A stretch of 64,000 nt of DNA, taken from contig NZ_JEMG01000001.1 of the NCBI RefSeq assembly GCF_000600295.1, positions 2,344,477 through 2,408,476 of the forward strand, in the 5' to 3' direction. Below the pieces are notes generated by a model that was not told where the DNA came from, did no database searches, and saw only the letters and a program-made list of their open reading frames with translations. How positions within the stretch are numbered: position 1 is the first letter of the stretch; the number at the start of each line of letters is the position of its first letter. The position numbers and the translations under genes are program-made. The stretch is from Hylemonella gracilis str. Niagara R. GTDB lineage: Bacteria; Pseudomonadota; Gammaproteobacteria; Burkholderiales; Burkholderiaceae_C. Shown here in pieces: positions 54,715 to 64,000 of this stretch.

Positions 54715-56595
54715 TCAGACCGCTTCGATGTTCTTGCCCGACAGCGCCTTCTGGATGCCGCGGTTCATGCGCAGTGCGGCAAAGGCTTCCGTGCCCTTGG
54801 CCAGGGCCTCGGTGGCCGCGTCGATGGCCTTGGCGTCCTCGCTGCTCGTGCGCAGGCTCGCCAGCGTTTGCATCAAGGCGTCCATCGCGGCCCGCTCTTG
54901 CGGTGAAAGCAAATCGGCATCGGCCGCGAGCGCACTGCGTGTGGCCAGCAGCATGCGGTCGGCCTCGACGCGGGCCTCAGCCAGCGCCCTCGCCTGCATG
55001 TCCTGCTGCGCGGTGGCAAAACTTTCTTGCAGCATGCGCGCGATCTGATCGTCGCCCAGGCCGTAACTGGGCTTGACTTGGATGCTGGCCTCCACGCCAC
55101 TGGTCTGCTCCTTCGCGCTCACGCTGAGCAGGCCATCGGCATCGACCGTGAAGGTCACGCGGATGCGCGCCGCGCCCGCCGCCATGGGCGGAATGCCACG
55201 CAAGGTAAAGCGGGCCAGGCTGCGGCAATCGGCGACCAAGTCGCGCTCTCCCTGCACGACATGCAGGGAGAGCGCCGTCTGCCCATCCTGGTAAGTCGTG
55301 AAGTCCTGGGCCATCGCGGTGGGGATGGTGGTGTTGCGCGGCACGATGCGCTCAACCAATCCGCCCATGGTTTCAATGCCCAGAGACAAGGGAATGACAT
55401 CCAGCAGGAGCAGATCGCCCGCGGGATTATTGCCCGCCAACTGGTTGGCCTGGATGGCCGCGCCCAAGGCCACGACCTCGTCGGGATTGAGGTTGGTGAG
55501 CGGCGCCGTGCCAAACAATTCACCGACCACACGCTGGATGACGGGCATGCGCGTGGAGCCGCCCACCATCACCACACCCTTCACATCTTCCACGCGCAGC
55601 TTGGCATCGCGCAGCGCCTTGCGCACGGCGGCCAGGGTGCGTGTAGTCAGCGCGGCGGTGCACGCCTCGAACTGTTCACGGTTCAGCGACAGGTCGGCGC
55701 TGCCACTCGACAGTTCGATTTCAGCCGTCACTATGTCGTCATCGGACAGTGCCTCCTTCGCAGCCCGGGCCTCGGCCAGCAGATACGCCCGGTCCTCGGG
55801 CGTGTCGGCGCGCAGACCCGTCTGCGCCAACATGAGTTCGGCCAGAGCCTGGTCATAGTCGTCCCCGCCCAGGGCCGAGTCGCCCCCGGTGGCAATGACT
55901 TCGAACACCCCTTGGCTCAGGCGCAGGATGGAAATATCGAAGGTGCCGCCCCCCAGGTCATAGACGGCATAGATGCCCTCACTGGCATTGTCGAGACCGT
56001 AGGCAATGGCGGCTGCCGTCGGCTCGTTGATCAGCCTCAGCACGTTCAGCCCGGCCAGTTGCGCGGCATCCTTGGTGGCCTGCCGCTGCGCATCGTCGAA
56101 ATACGCCGGAACGGTGATGACCGCGCCGTGAAGATCGCTGTCGAAGGTGTCTTCGGCGCGCTGGCGCAGCGTCGCGAGGATTTCGGCGCTGACTTCCACC
56201 GGACTCTTATCGCCCGCGATAGTGCGGATGCGCACCATGCCCTGCGCATTCGATGCGCCCGCCTGTCCGCCGTCCGTCAAGGCATACGGCAGTTTGTCGG
56301 GCTGAGGAATGTCCGCCAAGGCGCGCCCCATCAGGCGCTTGACGGAAGCTATGGTGTTGCCCGGGTCGTGGATTTGCTGCTCACGCGCGGCGTGGCCGAT
56401 TTCGCGACCTTCCTGCAGATAGCGCACGACTGAGGGCAGGATGACACGGCCTTGCGCATCGGGCAGGCATTCCGCGACGCCATTGCGTACGGCCGCCACG
56501 AGGGAATGGGTGGTGCCCAGGTCTATGCCTACCGCGATGCGACGCTGGTGCGGATCGGGCGCTTGACCGGGTTCTGAAATTTGCAGCAGGGCCAT
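54715..56595 (-). CDS. hscA: Hsp70-class chaperone HscA for Fe-S cluster transfer
   Basis: 626 residues. ATPase motifs: [68 protein letters not shown] and [11 protein letters not shown]. The substrate-binding domain follows from about 395 ([18 protein letters not shown]), then a helical lid. It binds the LPPVK motif of IscU together with HscB and uses ATP to release the cluster. It starts 16 bases after hscB. Confidence 0.96.
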   Translation of the reverse strand: MALLQISEPGQAPDPHQRRIAVGIDLGTTHSLVAAVRNGVAECLPDAQGRVILPSVVRYLQEGREIGHAAREQQIHDPGNTIASVKRLMGRALADIPQPDKLPYALTDGGQAGASNAQGMVRIRTIAGDKSPVEVSAEILATLRQRAEDTFDSDLHGAVITVPAYFDDAQRQATKDAAQLAGLNVLRLINEPTAAAIAYGLDNASEGIYAVYDLGGGTFDISILRLSQGVFEVIATGGDSALGGDDYDQALAELMLAQTGLRADTPEDRAYLLAEARAAKEALSDDDIVTAEIELSSGSADLSLNREQFEACTAALTTRTLAAVRKALRDAKLRVEDVKGVVMVGGSTRMPVIQRVVGELFGTAPLTNLNPDEVVALGAAIQANQLAGNNPAGDLLLLDVIPLSLGIETMGGLVERIVPRNTTIPTAMAQDFTTYQDGQTALSLHVVQGERDLVADCRSLARFTLRGIPPMAAGAARIRVTFTVDADGLLSVSAKEQTSGVEASIQVKPSYGLGDDQIARMLQESFATAQQDMQARALAEARVEADRMLLATRSALAADADLLSPQERAAMDALMQTLASLRTSSEDAKAIDAATEALAKGTEAFAALRMNRGIQKALSGKNIEAV

Positions 56596-56611
56596 TTCTT
56601 TTTATGCTTGC

Positions 56612-57133
56612 TCAGCTTTCCATGCTTTCGTAGCGGGCTTCAACGTCCTGAGCGAAACGCTCGATGAACATCAGGGACCGCACTTGTTGAACGGCGCCGG
56701 CGTGGTCACCCTTCTCGTCCAACAACCAATCGAAGGAGGACAGCACGCGTGCGCGTGCGGCGCCCACTTCATCGCTCAAGGCATCCAGCGCGCCCAGGTC
56801 CTCGGCTTCGTCCAGTGCCTCGCGCCAGGTCATCTGCTGCATCAGGAACTCCGCCGGCATGGCGGTGTTGTCCTCGGCTTTCACGGCTACGCCATTCAAC
56901 TCGCAGAGATAAGCCGCGCGCTTGAGCGGATCCTTGAGGCGCTGGTAAGCCTCGTTGATGCGCACCGACCATTGCATGGCGAGGCGCTGCGCCGCCGGCC
57001 CCTGGGCCGCGAACTTATCGGGATGGGCTTCGCGCTGCAGGTCCTTCCACCGCGCGTCGATCACGGCCCGATCCTGCGCAAACTGCCGCGGCAGGCCGAA
57101 CAGCTCAAAGTCGTCTGACTGCAGAGTAGCCAC
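56612..57133 (-). CDS. hscB: HscB J-domain cochaperone
   Basis: 173 residues. The J-domain occupies about 8-75, with the HPD tripeptide at 37-39 in REAHPDKFAAQGP. The C-terminal helical domain, which binds IscU, includes LMQQMTWREALDEAEDL. It stimulates HscA ATPase. It lies between iscA (21 bases) and hscA (16 bases). Confidence 0.94.
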   Translation of the reverse strand: MATLQSDDFELFGLPRQFAQDRAVIDARWKDLQREAHPDKFAAQGPAAQRLAMQWSVRINEAYQRLKDPLKRAAYLCELNGVAVKAEDNTAMPAEFLMQQMTWREALDEAEDLGALDALSDEVGAARARVLSSFDWLLDEKGDHAGAVQQVRSLMFIERFAQDVEARYESMES

Positions 57134-57154
57134 GCAGGAACCGGATGCGAGCGC

Positions 57155-57478
57155 TCAGACGCGGAACGACTCACCGCAACCGCAACGGTCACGCTCGTTC
57201 GGGTTGTTGAACTTGAACCCTTCGTTAAGACCCTCGCGCACATAATCAAGCTGGGTGCCATCGATGTAGGACAAGCTCTTGGGATCGACCAACACCTTGA
57301 CGCCATGCCCCTCGAACACGATGTCCTCGGGGGCGACATCGTCCACGTACTCAAGCTTGTAGGCCAAGCCGGAGCAGCCTGTGGTCTTCACGCCCAGGCG
57401 CACGCCCACACCCTTGCCGCGCCTGCTCAGGTAGCGGCTCACGTGGCGGGCGGCGGATTCAGTGAGGGTGACGGCCAT
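57155..57478 (-). CDS. iscA: A-type Fe-S carrier IscA
   Basis: 107 residues. The three conserved cysteines are C35 in [10 protein letters not shown], and C99 and C101 in DRCGCGESF. It binds iron or an Fe-S cluster and delivers clusters to targets. It stands in the usual order iscU-iscA-hscB, 40 bases after iscU. Confidence 0.95.
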   Translation of the reverse strand: MAVTLTESAARHVSRYLSRRGKGVGVRLGVKTTGCSGLAYKLEYVDDVAPEDIVFEGHGVKVLVDPKSLSYIDGTQLDYVREGLNEGFKFNNPNERDRCGCGESFRV

Positions 57479-57518
57479 TTCCTTCTTCTCTCAGACTTTG
57501 TGCCAAATCGGGGCAAGT

Positions 57519-57914
57519 TCAGGCCGCGACCTGTGCGTGCTTCTTGCGGTAGTCGTCCACTGCGGCCTTGATCGCGTCCTCGGCGAGGATGGAGCAATGC
57601 ACCTTCACCGGCGGCAGGGCCAGTTCCTCGGCGATCTGGCTGTTCTTGAGCGCGGCCGCCTCGTCCAGCGTCTTGCCCTTGACCCATTCGGTCACGAGCG
57701 AGCTGGAAGCGATGGCCGAACCGCAGCCGTAGGTCTTGAAGCGGGCGTCCTCGATCACGCCTGTGGACGGGTTCACCTTGATCTGCAGCTTCATCACGTC
57801 GCCGCAGGCAGGCGCGCCCACCATGCCGGTGCCGACCGTGTCGTCGCCCTTGTCGAAGGAGCCGACGTTGCGCGGGTTCTCGTAGTGGTCAATGACTTTG
57901 TCGCTGTATGCCAT
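57519..57914 (-). CDS. iscU: Iron-sulfur cluster scaffold IscU
   Basis: 131 residues. The cluster ligands are C37 and D39 in GAPACGDVM, C64 in YGCGSAIASSS and C107 in VHCSILAEDA. The HscA recognition sequence LPPVK is at 100-104. It is the platform for [2Fe-2S] assembly with IscS. It lies 21 bases after iscS. Confidence 0.96.
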   Translation of the reverse strand: MAYSDKVIDHYENPRNVGSFDKGDDTVGTGMVGAPACGDVMKLQIKVNPSTGVIEDARFKTYGCGSAIASSSLVTEWVKGKTLDEAAALKNSQIAEELALPPVKVHCSILAEDAIKAAVDDYRKKHAQVAA

Positions 57915-57935
57915 GGTGTTACTCCTTCGTGCTCT

Positions 57936-59156
57936 TCAATGTGCAGCCCATTGGATGGTATTCAAGTCAACCCCGTCCTTGAACATTTCCCACAGTGGGC
58001 TGAGCTCACGCAACTTCGCGACGTTGTGCTTGATCGTCGTGATCGCGTAGTCGATTTCCTCGTCGGTCGTGAAGCGACCGATGGTCATGCGCAGACTGCT
58101 GTGCGCCAATTCGTCACTGCGGCCCAGCGCCCTCAGCACATAGCTGGGCTCCAGGCTCGCGGAAGTGCAGGCCGAGCCAGAGGACACCGCCAGCCCCTTG
58201 ATACCCATGATGAGCGACTCGCCCTCGACGAAGTTGAAGCTCATGTTCAGGTTGTGCGGCACGCGCTTTTCGAGGTGACCATTCAGGAAGACCTGCTCCA
58301 CGTCCTTCAAGCCATCGAGCAGCTTTTTCTGCAGATGACGGGCCTTTGCCAGGTCCTGCGCCATCTCGAGCTTGGCGATACGGAAAGCCTCGCCCATGCC
58401 GACGATTTGGTGCGTGGGCAGGGTGCCCGAACGCATGCCGCGCTCGTGTCCACCCCCGTGCATCTGTGCTTCCAGGCGCACGCGCGGCTTGCGGCGCACG
58501 TAGAGCGCGCCGATGCCCTTGGGACCATAGGTCTTGTGCGAGGCCAGGCTCATCAAATCCACCGGCAGTTGGGCCAGGTCGATCGCAACCTTGCCGGTGG
58601 CCTGTGCGGCATCGACGTGGAAGATGAGCCCCTTCTCGCGGCACAACTTGCCGATGGCAGGAATGTCCTGGATCACGCCGATCTCGTTGTTCACGAACAT
58701 CACGCTGATCAGGATGGTGTCCGGACGAATGGCGGCCTGGAGCACGTCGAAGTCCAGCAAGCCGTCTTCACGCACATCAAGGTAAGTCACCTCGAACCCC
58801 TGACGCTCCAGCTCACGCATGGTGTCGAGCACAGCCTTGTGCTCGGTCTTGACGGTGATGAGGTGCTTGCCCTTTTCTTTGTAGAAATGGGCCGCGCCCT
58901 TGAGCGCCAGGTTGTTGCTCTCGGTGGCGCCGGAGGTCCAGACGATCTCGCGCGGGTCGGCGCCAATCAGCTCAGCCACATGGCTGCGGGCTTTTTCAAC
59001 GGCTTCTTCCGCCTCCCAGCCCCATGCATGGCTGCGCGAAGCCGGATTGCCGAAGTGCTCGCGCAACCAGGGGATCATCGCATCCACGACGCGCGGATCC
59101 ACCGGCGTGGTCGCGCCGTAGTCCATGTAGATGGGGAAATGAGGCGTCATGTCCAT
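57936..59156 (-). CDS. iscS: Cysteine desulfurase IscS
   Basis: 406 residues. The PLP lysine is K208 in [12 protein letters not shown], and the persulfide-carrying cysteine is C330 in [15 protein letters not shown], on the long mobile loop typical of IscS. Other signatures are [10 protein letters not shown] and [12 protein letters not shown]. It supplies sulfur to IscU, tRNA thiolation and other pathways. It lies 59 bases after iscR; ATG codons at 59156 and 59150 are both possible starts. Confidence 0.96.
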   Translation of the reverse strand: MDMTPHFPIYMDYGATTPVDPRVVDAMIPWLREHFGNPASRSHAWGWEAEEAVEKARSHVAELIGADPREIVWTSGATESNNLALKGAAHFYKEKGKHLITVKTEHKAVLDTMRELERQGFEVTYLDVREDGLLDFDVLQAAIRPDTILISVMFVNNEIGVIQDIPAIGKLCREKGLIFHVDAAQATGKVAIDLAQLPVDLMSLASHKTYGPKGIGALYVRRKPRVRLEAQMHGGGHERGMRSGTLPTHQIVGMGEAFRIAKLEMAQDLAKARHLQKKLLDGLKDVEQVFLNGHLEKRVPHNLNMSFNFVEGESLIMGIKGLAVSSGSACTSASLEPSYVLRALGRSDELAHSSLRMTIGRFTTDEEIDYAITTIKHNVAKLRELSPLWEMFKDGVDLNTIQWAAH

Positions 59157-59215
59157 GGCTCTGTGCTCAATATCTTGTTATCGGGAAAATCTCACTGCCT
59201 GCAGGGCCTGACGGT

Positions 59216-59752
59216 TCAGGACTTGAAGACATTGCCCAGCGCGAACACCGAATTCGGTGCGTTCACGCGCACCGGCTTGACCACGGGCGCGACCGAAATC
59301 GCGCGCTTGATGGCCGGCCGGTCTTCCACCACCAGGCCCTTGGCCAGCTGTTCGTCCACCAGCTTCTGCAGCGTGACGGAGTCCAGGAACTCGACCATGC
59401 GGGTGTTGAGGGCCGACCACAGCTCGTGCGTCATGCAACGGCCGCCATCGTTGCCCTGGCAGTTTTCCTTGCCCCCGCATTGGGTGGCATCCAGAGGTTC
59501 GTCCACCGACAGAATGATGTCGGCCACGGTGATGTCCGCAGCTTTTCGTGCCAGGGTGTAACCACCGCCGGGACCGCGGGTGGACTCCACCAACTCGTGA
59601 CGGCGCAGCTTGCCGAACAGCTGTTCCAGATAAGAGAGAGAGATCTGCTGGCGCTGGCTGATCGCCGCCAGGGTCACGGGCCCATTGCTCTGGCGCAGGG
59701 CCAGGTCAATCATGGCAGTGACCGCAAAACGGCCTTTGGTCGTGAGGCGCAT
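59216..59752 (-). CDS. iscR: Fe-S-responsive transcriptional regulator IscR
   Basis: 178 residues from the ATG at 59752 (GGAG upstream). The Rrf2-type HTH reads [20 protein letters not shown], then [20 protein letters not shown] and [12 protein letters not shown]. Cluster ligands are C92, C98, C106 and H109 in a [15 protein letters not shown] setting. The gap between the second and third cysteines is two residues longer than in E. coli. In its [2Fe-2S] form IscR represses the isc operon, and a type-1 site lies 78-102 bases upstream. Confidence 0.95.
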   Translation of the reverse strand: MRLTTKGRFAVTAMIDLALRQSNGPVTLAAISQRQQISLSYLEQLFGKLRRHELVESTRGPGGGYTLARKAADITVADIILSVDEPLDATQCGGKENCQGNDGGRCMTHELWSALNTRMVEFLDSVTLQKLVDEQLAKGLVVEDRPAIKRAISVAPVVKPVRVNAPNSVFALGNVFKS

Positions 59753-59829
59753 GGCAAGCTCCTTTCCAGTCCGGGGTGCGTCCTGTGGTCCAATAAGTCC
59801 CGGGCTATACCGCTTCTTTAGAGCGCACA

Positions 59830-59854
59830 ATGCCCGAGTAAGGAACTCAAGTAT
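59830..59854 (-). promoter_or_regulatory. IscR type-1 binding site upstream of the isc operon
   Basis: The 25-base element on the minus strand begins ATACTTGAGT and ends ACTCGGGCAT with TTCCT between. It fits the E. coli type-1 consensus ATASYYGACTRWWWYAGTCRRSTAT at most fixed positions. A TATACT hexamer overlaps its upstream edge and may be part of the promoter. Position and similarity suggest feedback repression by holo-IscR. Confidence 0.7.
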
Positions 59855-59909
59855 ACCCAAAGACCCGCTACCCCGCTCGGGATCAGGGTCTTTAAGTTCA
59901 AGCAGTTGC

Positions 59910-60530
59910 TCAGTTGCCGCCGTAGGGCGGCTGCCGCACGAGCAAACGGCCCGCCAGTCGAAAACCGCCCGGCTCCGGCGTCAAGATCACCATCTCCGCC
60001 GTGGCAGGCGACAGTCCCAGCAGCGCATGCACGGTGGAACCATGGGTGAACATGAACACATTGCCCGGATCTTTGGACGGCGCGTGCGTGACTTCGGCCA
60101 ACAAGCGCCTCAGCGCTTGCGTTTGGGCCGACGCCTGTTCCGGACGATCAAACAAATTACCCAACTCAACCTGGTTTTGAGGCGCATGCCCAAACACCAG
60201 ACGTGCTGTCTCAATGCAACGACACCATGGGCTAGAAAGCACAAGCCTGGTTGACACGCCCTGGCGACGCAAAGCCTCGCCCAGCAACGTGGCCTCGCGG
60301 CGACCTTCATCGTTCAGATTGCGCTGGGTGGCGCATTGGTTCAACGTCATGCCAACGGGATCACCGACGCCAGGCGTGGTCTGCGCATGACGAACCAGCA
60401 CGACCTGCCCCCCTTTCTTGAGCAGTGACCACAGTGCATCGTCGTTGACTTCCAGGGCTGGCACAGGCAACGTGACCGCCACGAGGGCAAAGAGCGCCAA
60501 ACCTCGTCGCAGGAGCATCGTGAACATCAT
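59910..60530 (-). CDS. Exported histidine-phosphatase-superfamily protein
   Basis: 206 residues from the ATG at 60530, which lies after GAGGAG; the ATG at 60548 would start before that ribosome site. A signal peptide ([20 protein letters not shown]) is followed by the RHG-like motif [12 protein letters not shown] (R47, H48) and the second histidine in [29 protein letters not shown] and [13 protein letters not shown] are typical of the branch-1 periplasmic or lipoprotein phosphatases. Substrate unknown. It sits between the isc promoter and uvrB, same strand as both. Confidence 0.85.
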   Translation of the reverse strand: MMFTMLLRRGLALFALVAVTLPVPALEVNDDALWSLLKKGGQVVLVRHAQTTPGVGDPVGMTLNQCATQRNLNDEGRREATLLGEALRRQGVSTRLVLSSPWCRCIETARLVFGHAPQNQVELGNLFDRPEQASAQTQALRRLLAEVTHAPSKDPGNVFMFTHGSTVHALLGLSPATAEMVILTPEPGGFRLAGRLLVRQPPYGGN

Positions 60531-60570
60531 GGGCTGAACTCCTCGCATCTGTGGGCCAGCGGGTCGGACA

Positions 60571-62703
60571 CTAGGCAGGGTGATCCGGCACGGCGGCGCC
60601 GAAGGCTCGCGCCTTGAGCATCGTCAACTGATCGCGCGTCTTCGCCGCCTGCTCGAACTCCAGATTCTTTGCGTGCTCCAGCATCTGCTTTTCCAGCCGC
60701 TTGATCTCGCGCGCCACGTCCTTCTCGCTCATGTCTTCCACCTGGGCCCGGGCCATGGCCTCTCTTTCAAGACGCTCCGATTCCCGGCCCGCCTTTTCAC
60801 TGTAGACACCGTCAATCAAGTCACGCACCTGTTTGACGATGGCGCGCGGCGTGATGCCGTGCTCGGTGTTGTGGGCGATCTGCTTGGCGCGCCGGCGCTC
60901 GGTTTCCCCCAGTGCGCGCTTCATGGAGTCGGTGACGCGATCGGCGTAGAGAATGGCTTTGCCGCGCAAATTGCGCGCGGCCCGACCGATGGTCTGGATC
61001 AGGCTGCGCTCCGAGCGCAGGAAACCCTCCTTGTCCGCGTCCAGGATGGCCACCAGCGAAACCTCGGGAATGTCCAGGCCCTCACGCAGCAGGTTGATCC
61101 CCACCAGGACGTCAAAGGTGCCCAGACGCAGATCGCGCAGGATCTCGACCCGCTCCACGGTATCCACGTCGCTGTGCAGATACCGCACCTTGACGCCGTT
61201 TTCCGTCAGGTAGTCGGTCAGCTGCTCGGCCATGCGCTTGGTCAGGACGGTGATCAGCACGCGCTCATGAAGCTCCACGCGCAGGCGAATCTCTTGCAGC
61301 ACATCGTCCACTTGGTGCAAAGCCGGGCGCACCTCGACTTCCGGGTCGATCAGCCCCGTGGGCCGCACCAGTTGTTCCACGACCGCGCCGGTGTGAGCCT
61401 TTTCCCAGTCGCCCGGCGTGGCCGAGACAAAAACGGCCTGGCGCATCTTGGTCTCGAATTCCTCGAACTTGAGCGGCCTGTTGTCCAGCGCGCTGGGCAG
61501 ACGGAAGCCATATTCGACCAGCGTGGTCTTGCGCGCCCGGTCTCCGTTGTACATCCCGCCGAGCTGGCCGATCATGACGTGGCTTTCGTCCAGGAACATC
61601 AGGGCGTCCCGGGGCAGGTAGTCGGTCAAGGTAGGTGGAGGATCACCCGGTTGAGCACCGGACAGATGTCGGGTGTAGTTCTCGATTCCCTTGCAATGCC
61701 CCACCTCACTGAGCATTTCAAGATCGAAGCGGGTGCGCTGCTCAAGACGCTGGGCCTCGACCAGCTTACCAGCGTCCACGAACTCCTTCACGCGATCGAC
61801 CAGCTCCACCTTGATGGTTTCCACGGCCTTGAGCACCTGCTCACGCGGGGTCACGTAGTGACTGCTCGGGTAGACGGTGAAGCGCGAGATCTTCTGCTTG
61901 ATGCGCCCCGTCAGCGGGTCGAAAAGCTGCAGATTCTCGATTTCATCGTCGAACAGCTCAACGCGCAGCGCCAACTCGGAGTGTTCGGCGGGAAACACGT
62001 CGATGGTGTCGCCTCGGACGCGGAAAGTACCGCGCGAGAACTCCATGTCATTGCGCTGGTACTGCATGCGCACCAGTTGGGCGATCACGTCACGCTGACC
62101 CAGCTTGTCGCCAGCGCGCAGCGTCAGAATCATCTGGTGGTAGTCCTCGGGTTTGCCGATGCCGTAGATCGCGCTGACGGTGGCGACGATGACCACGTCA
62201 CGCCGCTCCAGCAGGCTCTTGGTGCAGGACAGTCGCAGTTGCTCGATGTGCTCGTTGATCGCGCTGTCCTTCTCGATGAAGAGGTCACGCTGCGGCACGT
62301 AGGCCTCGGGCTGGTAGTAGTCGTAATAACTGACGAAGTACTCGACCGCATTGCGCGGGAAGAACTCTCGAAACTCGCTGTACAGCTGCGCCGCCAGGGT
62401 CTTGTTCGGCGCGAAGATGATGGCCGGCCGCCCCAGGCGGGCGATCACATTGGCCATGGTGTAGGTCTTGCCCGAGCCCGTCACGCCCAGCAGGGTCTGG
62501 AACACCTCGCCGTCCTCGACGCCTTCCACCAGTTGGCGGATGGCCTCGGGCTGATCCCCAGAGGGCGGATACGGCTGAAACAGCTCGAACGGCGAGCCTG
62601 GAAAGGAAACGAACTGACCGGTCGCGCCTTCGGCTGACGTAGCCAATGCACCCGCTTCAGCGGTATCAGGCAGGACGGCGGAGGCAGAGGGCGTGACGGA
62701 CAT
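60571..62703 (-). CDS. uvrB: Excinuclease ABC subunit B
   Basis: 710 residues from the ATG at 62703, with about 35 extra N-terminal residues compared with E. coli UvrB (673). Walker A GVTGSGKT is at 73-80; the beta-hairpin [15 protein letters not shown], helicase motifs [14 protein letters not shown] and [30 protein letters not shown] and the C-terminal UvrC-binding UVR motif ([20 protein letters not shown]) are present. It verifies DNA damage in nucleotide excision repair. I found no CTGT-N8-ACAG LexA box in the 130 bases upstream. Confidence 0.96.
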   Translation of the reverse strand: MSVTPSASAVLPDTAEAGALATSAEGATGQFVSFPGSPFELFQPYPPSGDQPEAIRQLVEGVEDGEVFQTLLGVTGSGKTYTMANVIARLGRPAIIFAPNKTLAAQLYSEFREFFPRNAVEYFVSYYDYYQPEAYVPQRDLFIEKDSAINEHIEQLRLSCTKSLLERRDVVIVATVSAIYGIGKPEDYHQMILTLRAGDKLGQRDVIAQLVRMQYQRNDMEFSRGTFRVRGDTIDVFPAEHSELALRVELFDDEIENLQLFDPLTGRIKQKISRFTVYPSSHYVTPREQVLKAVETIKVELVDRVKEFVDAGKLVEAQRLEQRTRFDLEMLSEVGHCKGIENYTRHLSGAQPGDPPPTLTDYLPRDALMFLDESHVMIGQLGGMYNGDRARKTTLVEYGFRLPSALDNRPLKFEEFETKMRQAVFVSATPGDWEKAHTGAVVEQLVRPTGLIDPEVEVRPALHQVDDVLQEIRLRVELHERVLITVLTKRMAEQLTDYLTENGVKVRYLHSDVDTVERVEILRDLRLGTFDVLVGINLLREGLDIPEVSLVAILDADKEGFLRSERSLIQTIGRAARNLRGKAILYADRVTDSMKRALGETERRRAKQIAHNTEHGITPRAIVKQVRDLIDGVYSEKAGRESERLEREAMARAQVEDMSEKDVAREIKRLEKQMLEHAKNLEFEQAAKTRDQLTMLKARAFGAAVPDHPA

Positions 62704-62833
62704 GACGGTGCAGGCAGGGGATGGACGCCCGGTAAAATCCAGGGCTGCTTTGGGTAATTGGCGAGAATACGCCATTCCCGAATTCCACAAACCCGCTCAC
62801 CCTCTTTGCTTACACCTTCCCTCAAGGAGTTTT

Positions 62834-64000
62834 ATGTCTCTCTTCTCCGCCGTCGAGATGGCGCCGCGCGATCCCATCCTTGGTCTGAATGAACAGTACG
62901 CGGCCGACGCAAACCCCAACAAGGTCAACCTCGGCGTGGGCGTGTATTACGACGACAACGGCAAGCTGCCCCTGTTGCAGTGCGTGCAAGCGGCGGAGAA
63001 GACTCTGATGGAAAAACCCGCCGCGCGCGGCTACCTGCCCATCGACGGCATTGCGGCCTATGACGCGGCGGTCAAGGGCCTGGTGTTCGGCGCGGACAGT
63101 GAAGTCGTCAAGAGTGGCCGTGTCGCGACCGTGCAAGGTCTGGGCGGCACCGGCGGCCTGAAGATCGGCGCGGATTTCCTCAAAAAACTCAACCCCAAGG
63201 CCAAAGTGCTCATCTCCGATCCGAGCTGGGAAAACCACCGTGCCCTGTTCACGCAAGCCGGCTTCGAAGTTGGAAGCTACCGCTACTACGATGCGGCCAA
63301 GCGCGGCATCGACTTCGAAGGCATGCTGGCGGACCTGAAAGCCGCAGCGCCGGGCACCGTGGTCGTGCTGCACGCCTGCTGCCACAACCCCACGGGCTAC
63401 GACATCACGCCCGCGCAGTGGGACCAGGTGATCGCCGTCGTCAAGGCTGGCCAGCTCACGCCCTTCCTGGACATGGCTTACCAGGGCTTTGGCGCTGGCC
63501 TGGCCGAGGACGGTGCGGTCATCGGCAAGTTCGTCGCCGCCGGCCTTCTGTTCTTCGTCTCCACCAGTTTCTCCAAGAGCTTCAGCCTCTACGGCGAGCG
63601 CGTGGGCGCGCTCTCGGTGCTGGCCGCCAGCAAGGAAGAGGCCGACCGCGTGCTCTCCCAGCTCAAGATCATGATCCGCACCAACTACAGCAACCCGCCC
63701 ACGCATGGTGGCGCGGTGGTGGCCGCGGTGCTGAACAACCCCGAACTGCGTGCCTTATGGGAAAAGGAACTGGGCGAGATGCGCCAGCGCATCAAGCAGA
63801 TGCGCCAGAAACTGGTGGATGGCCTCAAGGCCGCCGGCGTGAAGCAAGACATGAGCTTCATCACCCAGCAGGTGGGCATGTTCAGCTACTCGGGTCTGTC
63901 CAAAGACCAGATGGTGCGCCTGCGCAACGAGTTCGGCGTCTACGGCACCGACACGGGCCGCATGTGCGTGGCTGCGCTCAACAGCAAGAACGTGGACTAC
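62834..64000 (+). CDS. Aromatic-amino-acid/aspartate aminotransferase, 3' end beyond window
   Basis: 389 residues are visible from the ATG at 62834 (AAGGAG upstream); about ten more are expected. It is a class I PLP aminotransferase of the AspC/TyrB group, with LFSAVEMAPRDPILGLNEQY, NLGVGVYYDDNGKLPLL, YLPIDGIAAYDAAV, HACCHNPTGYDI, the PLP lysine K248 in STSFSKSFSLYGERVG and the substrate arginine R376 in DTGRMCVAALN. It transfers amino groups among aspartate, aromatic amino acids and 2-oxoglutarate. AspC and TyrB cannot be separated safely. It is divergent from uvrB, with a small TGGCG-N6-CGCCA repeat (62759-62774) between them. Confidence 0.93.
   Translation, partial: MSLFSAVEMAPRDPILGLNEQYAADANPNKVNLGVGVYYDDNGKLPLLQCVQAAEKTLMEKPAARGYLPIDGIAAYDAAVKGLVFGADSEVVKSGRVATVQGLGGTGGLKIGADFLKKLNPKAKVLISDPSWENHRALFTQAGFEVGSYRYYDAAKRGIDFEGMLADLKAAAPGTVVVLHACCHNPTGYDITPAQWDQVIAVVKAGQLTPFLDMAYQGFGAGLAEDGAVIGKFVAAGLLFFVSTSFSKSFSLYGERVGALSVLAASKEEADRVLSQLKIMIRTNYSNPPTHGGAVVAAVLNNPELRALWEKELGEMRQRIKQMRQKLVDGLKAAGVKQDMSFITQQVGMFSYSGLSKDQMVRLRNEFGVYGTDTGRMCVAALNSKNVDY

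Noticed and set aside
62704-62833. Search for an SOS (LexA) box upstream of uvrB
   Set aside because: No CTGT-N8-ACAG or close variant was found in this gap, so I do not claim SOS control.
1-64000. CRISPR arrays, rRNA genes, intact insertion sequences, prophage genes
   Set aside because: No regularly spaced repeats, rRNA motifs, transposase, integrase or phage structural proteins were seen.

Overview
The window is a GC-rich, densely coding chromosomal segment of a betaproteobacterium. Burkholderiales, probably Comamonadaceae, is the best guess. That placement is inference and rests on four things: a pyruvate dehydrogenase cluster whose E3 carries its own lipoyl domain, a class I PHA synthase, an iscRSUA-hscBA-fdx operon, and NodT/RND efflux genes. 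No rRNA, CRISPR array, intact insertion sequence or prophage was seen.

Layout. 1-3.2 kb: end of oxalyl-CoA decarboxylase and two tandem formyl-CoA:oxalate CoA-transferase paralogues (oxalate catabolism). 3.2-5.2 kb: small lipoprotein, Bcr/CflA efflux pump, YnfA membrane protein. 5.4-7.4 kb: a compact accessory restriction-modification cassette with a divergent M.PvuII-like methyltransferase, an unrelated nuclease candidate and an excisionase-like helix-turn-helix protein in place of the usual XRE-type controller. 7.5-15.3 kb: acetoacetyl-CoA reductase (phaB) and PHA synthase (phaC) flank a five-gene, end-overlapping operon (GtrA flippase, polyprenyl-P glycosyltransferase, ArnT-like transferase, OmpR-type regulator, sensor kinase). 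Its promoter carries three TCATCA repeats spaced exactly 11 bp. 15.4-21.8 kb: small metabolic and envelope genes, including PgeF, an NlpC/P60 lipoprotein and a secreted alpha/beta-hydrolase that lacks its nucleophile.

21.9-25.9 kb: FecI/FecR and a TonB-dependent siderophore receptor under a clear Fur box. 26-32 kb: aceE-aceF-lpdA. 32-38.6 kb: a PAS sensor kinase/FixJ-type regulator pair, folD, and a divergent EamA transporter/LysR pair. 38.7-46.6 kb: RidA, a TPR protein, oligopeptidase A, a roughly 104-bp palindrome between convergent genes, rpiA, pyrD, a lower-GC lipoprotein and an LhgO-type oxidase. 46.7-53.3 kb: a tetR-MFP-RND-OMF efflux operon behind two palindromic operators. 53.4-60.5 kb: tRNA-Val(CAC), dnaQ, the complete ISC iron-sulfur operon with an IscR type-1 site, and an exported histidine phosphatase. 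60.6-64 kb: uvrB and a truncated aromatic/aspartate aminotransferase.

Most genes are core functions. The least ordinary parts are the R-M cassette, the glycosyltransferase/two-component operon with its phased boxes, the long extragenic palindrome, the nucleophile-less hydrolase and the near-identical lipoyl segments of aceF and lpdA.
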